A stretch of 64,000 bases of DNA from Aquibium oceanicum (GTDB lineage Bacteria > Pseudomonadota > Alphaproteobacteria > Rhizobiales > Rhizobiaceae), in the NCBI RefSeq assembly GCF_001889605.1, contig NZ_CP018171.1:2750501-2814500 (forward strand), read 5' to 3'. A program made the translations under genes and the position numbers. A model generated the notes under the pieces. That model saw nothing but the letters and a program-made list of their open reading frames with translations, was not told where the DNA came from and did no database searches. Positions 57,629 to 64,000 of the stretch are shown in pieces (the first letter of the stretch is position 1; every line of letters starts with the position of its first letter).

Positions 57629-59596
57629 CTAAATAATATCTCCCATTAAAACCTCAAAGAACGCGCTATTTCTCTTCTTGGCATCGGAGACTAGTTTTTC
57701 GTACCCCAACACCTCGACAAAAGCATCGCGTCGTTCATGGTAACGAAAGAACCCTTGATGATCCCAGGAAACGTTGAAATCATGATCATCAATTACCGTT
57801 CTCAATGTTGGCTCTATATCCGCGACCAAATAACTAAAGATTCGAGTACCTTCCGGAACTTGTATGCGCGACCCGCTTGCAGAGATCAAACTTCCATCCG
57901 TCCGAATTTTCGCAATAGTCTCGTAGATTTGCTGAATCGGATCCTTCTTCGAATCACCAAAAAAATAGTCATTTCGCCCGGGTCGTTTGAATTCCACGAG
58001 GACAATGGAGTTGGCATCGCTGTTTCGATATACAGCGCACTCCTCGAACATTATCAAGTCCGCAACTTTATCTCCCGCCTGTCGCCGCCCTCCATGAATA
58101 GTTCTGTCGCTGGAGATGTACGTTACAAATGCAAGTCTTTCATCAATCATCCACAAATTATGCTGATAAAACTTTATGTTTTCACTATCTTTATGTCGAG
58201 GATACACAATATCATGGAATACATCTTCAAGACTTGTTCGACCATCCTCGCGCACTCCAATTACCTTCTCCGCCAAGTCTATGACGGTGCGACGATGAGC
58301 TACGTACGCCGCAAGAGCTTCCTTGTTCTCTTGCTCGATGTGAGAAAGTATCTCCTCTCTAGCCGCTTTCAGAGACTCAAAATCTCTTGTTTTCTCTTCT
58401 AGCTCCTTCTCCCATCTGCCCTGATCTCGATACCTCCGTAGGGCAAGGTCCGAAACAAATTGCTCTGCTCCCCAACTCATGGGCTTCGAACGGACGTAGT
58501 CAGCGGGGGCTCCCTTCAAGGCGGTCCTCAACAAAGGGTTCCTCACGAAGACGGAGACAAGGCTTTTTGCTTGATCGGTACGACGAGCCTCTCGATACTC
58601 GTTCTGTTGATCGAGTACGAGTTCAGCGACACGATTTGCAATTGCGTCAATCTCATCTTCATTTGCTTCTACGTCCGTCCGTGCCGTGTTCGCGCGATTA
58701 TTCAGAAATTCTCCACTAACACTTGCGATTACGACGCGGCTTTTGCCGTCTCTCCCAAGAAACGAGGGAGTTCCGATCTTACCTTCCAGGCTTCTGCCGC
58801 TACCAATTATTCGGCCGTCCGCAAACAAAAGCATCGCATGCCTCGGGAATAGGTTTCCTTTCTCGGAGAGTGAAGTTCCTATTTCAAAGTCGTGCAGTTC
58901 GCCATCTATCTCGATCGTCTCATTCAACGTCACTTCGGAGCTAAATAGATTTTTGAATCGGTCGGCAGCGTCGTAAATTGTTCCATCTATACTAAGAGAT
59001 ATCTGGGGCATTCTGCCGGAAACAAAATAAGGAAGAAAATAGCGAATGATTCGATCTACAATTTGATCGGGATTGATATTTTCCACGACATTCACAAAAT
59101 CAGGTTTTACTCCAGAATATCGGACAGAACAGCCAGTATCATCAATAAAAATTGTGTCTACGTTGGTGAACTTAATTTCCGGAGGCGCAAAAATATCGAA
59201 CGAAAATGCCCTCGTTTCGAAAGCGGTGTCCTTTTTACTCCGTGAAGCGTAGTATATTTCATTAAAAACCTTAAAGGAAATAAATCGTCCGAAACCTTTT
59301 CCGCCTTTTCGTAGTTTATGACCAGTGAAGGGGGTAAGAAAGGCATCAAAATTATCTTCGGTGAGGCCGACCCCATTGTCTTTTATCGAAGCAAATACAG
59401 GTGAAAGGCTGATTTCAATCTCGATCTTTCCTTTCGCTAATTGCTTGGTATCGAAGCGCTCGGTAATAGAGTGGTATGCATTTGAGATGCACTCGAATAC
59501 GGGTAGAAGAAAGTTGTCAACATTCGGCCTTAAATTCGTCCTCTTCACAACAGATATCATATCTGCGTGCTTCAGCGGAATATTAGTATTATCCAT
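57629..59596 (-). CDS. GHKL ATPase with C-terminal PD-(D/E)xK-like nuclease domain
   Basis: A 655-residue protein in an AT-rich islet (both flanks are GC-rich). Residues 1-200 are an Hsp90/MutL-type ATPase: N-box ECISNA (Glu35, Asn39), DNGVG (Asp73), and GGKGFGR (98-104). A middle domain follows, and a coiled coil (about 405-470) leads to a C-terminal domain with Asp513 in VADLIMFE, Glu535-Phe-Lys537 in VLVEFKRPG and a Gln555-x-x-Tyr558, the layout of PD-(D/E)xK nucleases. AAGGAGAG lies 4 bases before the ATG. MORC/MutL-like ATPase plus nuclease architectures are known among phage defence systems; the defence role is inferred. No partner gene is seen. Confidence 0.8.
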   Translation of the reverse strand: MDNTNIPLKHADMISVVKRTNLRPNVDNFLLPVFECISNAYHSITERFDTKQLAKGKIEIEISLSPVFASIKDNGVGLTEDNFDAFLTPFTGHKLRKGGKGFGRFISFKVFNEIYYASRSKKDTAFETRAFSFDIFAPPEIKFTNVDTIFIDDTGCSVRYSGVKPDFVNVVENINPDQIVDRIIRYFLPYFVSGRMPQISLSIDGTIYDAADRFKNLFSSEVTLNETIEIDGELHDFEIGTSLSEKGNLFPRHAMLLFADGRIIGSGRSLEGKIGTPSFLGRDGKSRVVIASVSGEFLNNRANTARTDVEANEDEIDAIANRVAELVLDQQNEYREARRTDQAKSLVSVFVRNPLLRTALKGAPADYVRSKPMSWGAEQFVSDLALRRYRDQGRWEKELEEKTRDFESLKAAREEILSHIEQENKEALAAYVAHRRTVIDLAEKVIGVREDGRTSLEDVFHDIVYPRHKDSENIKFYQHNLWMIDERLAFVTYISSDRTIHGGRRQAGDKVADLIMFEECAVYRNSDANSIVLVEFKRPGRNDYFFGDSKKDPIQQIYETIAKIRTDGSLISASGSRIQVPEGTRIFSYLVADIEPTLRTVIDDHDFNVSWDHQGFFRYHERRDAFVEVLGYEKLVSDAKKRNSAFFEVLMGDII

Positions 59597-59970
59597 GTGC
59601 TCTCCTTATCTGAAGATAGAATTGTTTATCTTTAATTTCTTTAAGCATATATCATCGGGAAAAAATCGTGCTGCCTACGATTTGAGGCGGGCAAATTGAA
59701 TATCCATTTATTATTCATACAAACTCAGGATGGCGACAGCGGCAATTTTCATGAGCGAACAGCATGCTCACAAGCTGGTCCGATGTTCGGTACCGGCTAT
59801 TTATAACGGTGATGGCGTTTATAGGCGAGCTAGTATTTTCTCGTATCGCTGTGCAAAAGCCGGACCTCCGCCTGCAACAATACCAACACCTTGGGCGAAT
59901 TCTGTCCCTGTTCCATCCACACCCCAACCCACCCACGCCACAATGCCCACCGGTTTCACGAGGCGCGGGC
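59597..59970. other. Intergenic stretch at the right edge of the AT-rich islet
   Basis: Composition changes from AT-rich (to about 59,720) back to GC-rich. No integrase, tRNA or obvious direct repeat is seen at either edge of the islet. In-frame sequence ahead of the next gene (59764-59970) has no protein-like features. Confidence 0.5.
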
Positions 59971-60378
59971 ATGGCTGCAACACTGGACGATCGGACGATG
60001 AGGCGCATTGTGGCGCTGCTCGTCTCGTTCGCCGTGATGGCAGAGCGGGCCGCCGGCCGGTCCTTCCCGGTGCGTTTCGTCGTGCTGTGCATCCTGCGAC
60101 ACGCCGAGGCGGTGGCGCTGTTGTTTGTGGCCGAGACGTTCGAGGCGGATGTTTTCTACGTCCATGGCGATCCCGAAACGGGGTACGGCCCGGCAGACGC
60201 GATGGCGATCGCCATGCGCCTGCGCGCGCTCGCGTCGCTCGTCTTCGCCATGCTGGACCCAGCTGACCTGGACGACGGCTGGGTGATCGTCCTTAGCCGG
60301 CGAGCCCTGCGGTCCGATGCCCGTGCGTGCCTCACCGCGCCGTTTGGCTGGATTATCCCCTGCATCGACACCTCCTGA
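59971..60378 (+). CDS. Hypothetical small membrane protein
   Basis: A 135-residue protein with two or three hydrophobic segments (about residues 11-27, 42-62 and 85-100) and a conserved-looking FEADVFYVHGDPETGYGPADAMAIAMRLRALASLVFAML. No family recognised. The ATG has only weak ribosome complementarity (GAGG). Its GC content fits the chromosome, so it is not part of the AT-rich islet beside it. Confidence 0.55.
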   Translation: MAATLDDRTMRRIVALLVSFAVMAERAAGRSFPVRFVVLCILRHAEAVALLFVAETFEADVFYVHGDPETGYGPADAMAIAMRLRALASLVFAMLDPADLDDGWVIVLSRRALRSDARACLTAPFGWIIPCIDTS

Positions 60379-60563
60379 ATGCCGTTGCTGGCCAACGTCC
60401 GACATTTGATCCGGATGGCCGGGCGGCGAATGCGCCGCGCGGCGCGTCGGGCGTTGGGCGCGGGTCTGCCGTCGCCGCAACCTCGCCGCAATGCTGGGAC
60501 TGAATGGCCGTCAAGAAGGAACGGGCGCGCGCCAGCAGAGCCGGCCGCGCGCGAGGAGGTCCG

Positions 60564-60878
60564 ATGAAACTTGTTGCACTGACGATCGCGCTCGCCGCCG
60601 TGGCGGCGCCCGCGCAGGCGATTTCGCGCTACAATTCGCTCGACATGAGCTGCGCCCAGGTGCAGTCGGCCGTGGCGCGGGAAGGGGCGGTGATCCTGCG
60701 CTATCCGTCGAAGCGCAAGCCGAGCCTTACCCTCTACGACCGATACGTCGAGCACGGCGGCTTCTGCGCGGTCGGCGAATACGCCGCCAACGACTGGATA
60801 CCGACGGCCGACAAGGCGCAGTGCTTCGTGCGCGCCTGCAAGCCGGTCAACTACGACGACGACGTCCTGTTCAACTGA
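60564..60878 (+). CDS. Small secreted cysteine-containing protein
   Basis: A 104-residue exported protein: signal peptide (residues 1-19, VALTIALAAVAAPAQA), then SRYNSLDMSCAQVQSAVAREGAVILRYPSKRK, YDRYVEHGGFCAVGEYA and CFVRACKPVNY. Four cysteines suggest two disulphides. Similar short proteins are frequent in Rhizobiales, function unknown. GAGGAGGT precedes the ATG; an earlier ATG (60504) would put 20 Arg-rich residues before the signal peptide and is unlikely. Confidence 0.78.
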   Translation: MKLVALTIALAAVAAPAQAISRYNSLDMSCAQVQSAVAREGAVILRYPSKRKPSLTLYDRYVEHGGFCAVGEYAANDWIPTADKAQCFVRACKPVNYDDDVLFN

Positions 60879-60902
60879 GCCCGCCGATGAGCCCCGCGCG
60901 CA

Positions 60903-61499
60903 TCAGAAGCCGAAGCTCGTCTGGGCGGGCGCGTCCGGCCCGAGCCGCACACCTTCGAGCGAAAGCAGGCGCGTCTTGGTCGAAACGCCTCCGGGCGCAG
61001 AAAATCCGCCCGGCTTGCGACCGGCGGCAAGCACGCGATGGCACGGGATCACCAGCGGACACGGGTTCGAGCCCATTGCCTGGCCCGTCTCGCGCGCAGC
61101 GCCCGCATGCCCGGCGCGCTCGGCCAGTTCGCCATAGGTCGTCACCTCTCCGAAACCGATCGTCCGGGCTTCGCGGTAGATCGCCTTGCGGAAATCGCCC
61201 ACGCCGCGAAGGTGGACCGGAACGGCGCGAAGATCCACGCGCTCGCCGGCCGCATAGCGCTTCAGGCTCCCCGCCAGCTGCGCCATCGCGGGCGGCAGCA
61301 GCGCTTCCAGGATCACCTTGGCATCGGCGCGGCACTCGGCATTGTGGAACCCGTTGCGCGGCATGGTCAGCAGCCGCTCGGTCTCGGCCGCGTCCCGGCC
61401 GGGAAGCTGCAGCCGCGTCAGCCCGTGCTCGCTCCACGCGATCCCGACCGGCCCGAACCGCGTCTCGACCAGGTGATGGCCCATGGCTGCCGGTCTCAT
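60903..61499 (-). CDS. ogt: Methylated-DNA-protein cysteine methyltransferase
   Basis: A 198-residue suicide repair protein that removes methyl groups from O6-methylguanine. The active site is IPCHRVL (Cys153), preceded by TYGELAERAG and ARETGQAMGSNPCPLV (helix-turn-helix and Arg finger region). No Ada transcription-activator domain is present, so it is the Ogt type. The ATG at 61499 has GGAGG close upstream; a later ATG (61484) is also possible. Its 3' end is 24 bases from the convergent gene. Confidence 0.92.
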   Translation of the reverse strand: MRPAAMGHHLVETRFGPVGIAWSEHGLTRLQLPGRDAAETERLLTMPRNGFHNAECRADAKVILEALLPPAMAQLAGSLKRYAAGERVDLRAVPVHLRGVGDFRKAIYREARTIGFGEVTTYGELAERAGHAGAARETGQAMGSNPCPLVIPCHRVLAAGRKPGGFSAPGGVSTKTRLLSLEGVRLGPDAPAQTSFGF

Positions 61500-61685
61500 C
61501 CCGCCTCCGCCGTGCTCCTCATGCTGGCCTCCTAGCATATCCGGATATCGGAACAAACAAGGAACTTCATGCCGTCCACCGCTTCGAACGACCCTGGCCG
61601 GACGACCGCCACCGGCCCTTGCCCGGCAAGCGTCTCTCCGGTAAGGAAAATCCGGGCGGGACGACGAGACGGCAAGGCTGACGCG

Positions 61686-62345
61686 GTGCATTCCGTACGA
61701 CATCTCATTTTCGGCGCCCTCTGCCTCCCGCTGCTCGCCAGCGCGGGCTGCAGCACCAGCGGCGTCGACGCCGCGACCGTGCTATCGGTTGCGCCCATGG
61801 CCGATCCGGTGCTTCCCGCCGAAGGGCCGATTCTTTCGCTCGCCGAAGAGGAGGCCGTCCTCCACCCGACGCCCGAGATCAAGGCCGCCTATGCCGGACC
61901 GACGCCGTCGTCGATCAGCGCGGCCGCCGTAGCTTTCGCGCCGGCCGTCGCGAGCCCCGACGAGCGTGCCAAGGTCGACCGGCTTATCACCCATTACGCC
62001 GCCGAATACGAGGTGCCGGAGGATCTGGTGCGCCGGGTGGTGAAGCGCGAGAGCAATTTCCGCCCCGCCGCCTACAATCGCGGCCACTGGGGGCTGATGC
62101 AGATCAAGCACGCGACCGCCCGGGGCATGGGCTATGATGGCCCGGCCGAAGGCCTGCTCGATGCCGAGACGAACCTGCGCTACGCCGTCCGCTACCTGCG
62201 CGGCGCCTACATGGTCGCCGGCGGCAATCACGACCGGGCGGTGCAGTTCTACGCCCGCGGCTATTACTACGACGCCAAGCGGGCCGGCCTGCTCGACGAA
62301 ACCGGCCTCGGCCGCGACCGCACGCGAAAGCGCAAGGCCGGCTGA
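61686..62345 (+). CDS. Lytic transglycosylase (SLT-type) lipoprotein
   Basis: A 219-residue lipoprotein: lipobox LASAGC (Cys about residue 22), Ala/Pro-rich linker to about residue 90, then the SLT domain with catalytic Glu122 in KRESNFRPAAYN, GLMQIKHATARGMGY and NLRYAVRYLRGAYMVAGGNHDRAVQFYARGYYY. It cleaves peptidoglycan between MurNAc and GlcNAc. GTG 61686 is chosen to place the lipoprotein signal at the N-terminus; an ATG 117 bases earlier is possible but adds a sequence without signal character. Confidence 0.87.
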   Translation: MHSVRHLIFGALCLPLLASAGCSTSGVDAATVLSVAPMADPVLPAEGPILSLAEEEAVLHPTPEIKAAYAGPTPSSISAAAVAFAPAVASPDERAKVDRLITHYAAEYEVPEDLVRRVVKRESNFRPAAYNRGHWGLMQIKHATARGMGYDGPAEGLLDAETNLRYAVRYLRGAYMVAGGNHDRAVQFYARGYYYDAKRAGLLDETGLGRDRTRKRKAG

Positions 62346-62365
62346 CCGCGCCGCATGACACCGGC

Positions 62366-63547
62366 ATGACCGGCACACCATCCCCGCAGGCGGCGGAGGA
62401 GGGCAGGGCGGAGGCGGTCCGCGACATCGTGCTGGTCGGCGGCGGCCACGCCCATGTTCACGTCCTGAAGGCGTTCGGAAGCCGCCCCGATCCTCGCATC
62501 CGGGTGACCTTGGTGACGAAGGATCTCGACACGCCCTATTCGGGCATGCTGCCCGGTCTCGTCGCCGGCCTCTATCGCCGCGACGAGGTCTACATCGATC
62601 TGGAAAAGCTCTGCGCGGCCACCGGCACGCGCCTCGTCCACGCCACCGCGACCGGTCTCGACCGCGCGGCGCGGCGATTGCTTCTCGCCGACGGCGCGAC
62701 CCTGCCATACGACGTCGTCTCCCTTGACGTCGGCATCACGCCGGCGCTCGACAGGATCGCGGGTGCGGCCGAGCACGGCATCACGGTCAAGCCGATCGGC
62801 AGGTTCCTGGAAAAGTTCGACGCGCTTCTGGGCCGGCTTTACGAGACCGGCGGTCCGCGACGCATCGTCGGCATCGGCGGCGGGGCAGGGGGCGTGGAAC
62901 TCATCCTGTCGCTCAGGCACCGCCTGCTCCGCGACGCGCCGGCGAACGGTGTGACGCCCGACGCCTTCACCTTCGCGCTGGTGACCGGCAGCGCGATCCT
63001 GCCCACCCACAACGATCGTGTGCAGCAGGCCTTCCGCAAGACGTTCGCCGAACAGGGCGTGCGCCTGGTCGAGAACGCCCGGGTGCGCGAGGTCCGCGCC
63101 GACGCGGTGATCACCGCCGACGGAGAAGAGCTACCCGCCGACGCCGTGCTGGTGACGACCCACGCCGCTGCGCCGGGCTGGCTGCGGAACACCCGTCTCG
63201 ACCTTGACGAGAAAGGTTTCGTGATGGTCGGGCCGACCCTCCAGTCGCTCGGCGACACTACCGTCTTCGCGGCAGGCGACTGCGCGGCCCTGGTGGAAAC
63301 GCCGCGCGAGAAGGCCGGCGTCTACGCCGTGCGCGCCGGCCCGCCGCTGGCGCGCAACCTCCGCCACGTCGCACTGGGAGAGTCGCCCCGCCCGTGGCAC
63401 CCGCAGAAGCGCCACCTCGCCCTCATCTCGACCGGCGGCAAACACGCCATCGCCTCGCGCGGCTGGCTCTACGCACAGGGCGACTGGGTCTGGACCGTCA
63501 AGGAATGTAACGACCGCCGCTGGATGCGGAAATACAAGGATCTGTGA
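62366..63547 (+). CDS. FAD-dependent oxidoreductase, SelD N-terminal type (NDH-2-like)
   Basis: A 393-residue pyridine-nucleotide disulphide oxidoreductase-like protein. FAD binding is seen in DIVLVGGGHAHVHVLKAFGSRP and a second glycine-rich fold in RRIVGIGGGAGGVELILSL; TVFAAGDCAAL is the FAD-phosphate region. TPYSGMLPGLVAGLYRRDE and HLALISTGGKHAIASRGWLYAQGDWVW are typical of the domain fused in front of SelD (selenide, water dikinase) in many proteobacteria. Here the protein stops where SelD would begin and no selD gene follows. Such stand-alone versions are known; the reaction is unclear. Confidence 0.85.
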   Translation: MTGTPSPQAAEEGRAEAVRDIVLVGGGHAHVHVLKAFGSRPDPRIRVTLVTKDLDTPYSGMLPGLVAGLYRRDEVYIDLEKLCAATGTRLVHATATGLDRAARRLLLADGATLPYDVVSLDVGITPALDRIAGAAEHGITVKPIGRFLEKFDALLGRLYETGGPRRIVGIGGGAGGVELILSLRHRLLRDAPANGVTPDAFTFALVTGSAILPTHNDRVQQAFRKTFAEQGVRLVENARVREVRADAVITADGEELPADAVLVTTHAAAPGWLRNTRLDLDEKGFVMVGPTLQSLGDTTVFAAGDCAALVETPREKAGVYAVRAGPPLARNLRHVALGESPRPWHPQKRHLALISTGGKHAIASRGWLYAQGDWVWTVKECNDRRWMRKYKDL

Positions 63548-63617
63548 GGCGCGAAGGCCGATCGACGTTCGACGCTACGTCGTTTGCAGTATTCGTGGGA
63601 GGACTGGCGGTGCCGTC

Positions 63618-64000
63618 TCAACCGCCGCCGATCGAGCCCAGCAGGGCCGCATCGCCTACCGCCACGAACCATGGGTTGGCGAAATCAACGTCTTCGGCCT
63701 GCTTGCGCTTGCCGTAGACGAAAGCCCCGCCGTCGGTCAGGCGCGTCGCCCCGCCCGCCGCGCGCAGCACCGCGTCGCCCGCCGCCGTGTCCCACTCCAT
63801 CGTGCGGCCGAAGCGCGGATAGAGATCGGCCTCGCCGCTCGCGAGCAGGCAGAACTTCAGCGACGATCCGACCGAGACGGTTTCCGCGCCCGGGAACTTT
63901 TCGATGAAGGTGTCGGTCTCCGGCGTTCGGTGCGACCGACTGGCGACGACCTTCGGAGGAGTGGCGGCGGCGCGCACCGACATTTCCTCGGTCTCCTCGA
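63618..64000 (-). CDS. cysQ: 3'(2'),5'-bisphosphate nucleotidase CysQ, 3' part
   Basis: The C-terminal 127 or so residues of an inositol-monophosphatase-family enzyme; the gene continues beyond the right edge. The metal-binding motif MEWDTAAGDAVLRAAGG is the WD-x-A-A-G-D type of the family, and GSSLKFCLLASGEADLYPRFG is characteristic of CysQ, which hydrolyses 3'-phosphoadenosine 5'-phosphate made in sulfate assimilation. The family assignment is secure; the specific CysQ function is likely. Confidence 0.9.
   Translation of the reverse strand, partial: EETEEMSVRAAATPPKVVASRSHRTPETDTFIEKFPGAETVSVGSSLKFCLLASGEADLYPRFGRTMEWDTAAGDAVLRAAGGATRLTDGGAFVYGKRKQAEDVDFANPWFVAVGDAALLGSIGGG

Noticed and set aside
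57629-59596. Prophage or plasmid fragment
   Set aside because: No integrase, transposase, replication or phage structural gene is present; the AT-rich DNA holds only one gene.
59730-60266. 178-codon frame starting in the AT-rich edge
   Set aside because: Its second half is an out-of-frame shadow of the 59971 gene and the first half has no protein-like features.
60379-60567. 62-codon Arg-rich frame that starts right after the stop of the 59971 gene
   Set aside because: Coupled position is tempting, but the protein is almost all Arg/Ala/Pro/Gly as expected for a chance frame in GC-rich DNA, and it lacks a hydrophobic or conserved segment.

Overview
The window is 64 kb of a high-GC alphaproteobacterial chromosome. 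Gene content points to Rhizobiales (Hyphomicrobiales), most likely a Phyllobacteriaceae-type genome. The evidence is a split (two-piece) tmRNA with the tag ANDNYAEARLAA, the SspB/DUF4169/ribbon-helix-helix trio, DUF2865, BA14K and DUF4424 family proteins, a leader-peptide-controlled ilvIH operon and a rhizobial-type tad/cpa pilus cluster. Nearly everything is chromosomal housekeeping. No rRNA, tRNA, CRISPR array, insertion sequence or prophage was seen.

Layout. 1-2.0 kb: 3' end of a cytochrome bd quinol oxidase operon (cydA fragment, cydB, and a 48-residue DUF2474 subunit started by an overlapping TTG). 2.2-6.1 kb: a long AsmA-type envelope protein. 6.2-7.1 kb: SspB adaptor operon. 7.3-7.6 kb: ssrA on the minus strand, so the tmRNA and a ClpXP adaptor for its tagged products lie side by side. 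7.8-14.3 kb: thyA, DUF4424, folA, then hflK-hflC-DUF2065-degP (folate/dTMP synthesis, then membrane and periplasmic proteolysis). 14.3-19.7 kb: acetyltransferase, serB, miaA, a GGDEF cyclase and a HerA-like ATPase. 19.8-22.7 kb: ilv leader peptide and attenuator, ilvB, an unrecognised small gene, ilvH. 22.7-24.8 kb: parE. 25.0-32.9 kb: tad pilus machinery cpaB, cpaC, short lipoprotein, cpaE, cpaF, tadB, tadC, tadD, without the pilin or prepilin peptidase. 32.9-42.7 kb: acyltransferase, rimO, MFS transporter, gltX, DUF2865, malic enzyme, DUF72. 43.0-44.5 kb: BA14K protein and a GluR0-like ligand-gated potassium channel. 44.7-49.1 kb: uvrA and fpr, separated by a 0.7-kb gap ending in a strong terminator that has no assigned gene. 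49.3-53.7 kb: hydantoinase/oxoprolinase pair and a GST. 54.2-57.5 kb: cspA, a Lys-rich small protein, two related hairpin-terminator RNA modules, a DrrAB-type ABC exporter and a GFA-family protein. 57.6-59.7 kb: an AT-rich islet with one gene, a GHKL ATPase joined to a PD-(D/E)xK-like nuclease domain. 60-64 kb: hypothetical proteins, O6-methylguanine methyltransferase, lytic transglycosylase, a SelD-type FAD oxidoreductase without SelD, and a cysQ fragment.

The items most worth following up are the GHKL-nuclease islet (candidate stand-alone defence gene), the GluR0-like channel, the duplicated RNA module next to cspA, the ilv attenuator with the extra small gene in its operon, and the orphan transcription unit ending near 48.23 kb. 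All functional calls rest on reading translated sequence and recalling family features; no database search was run.
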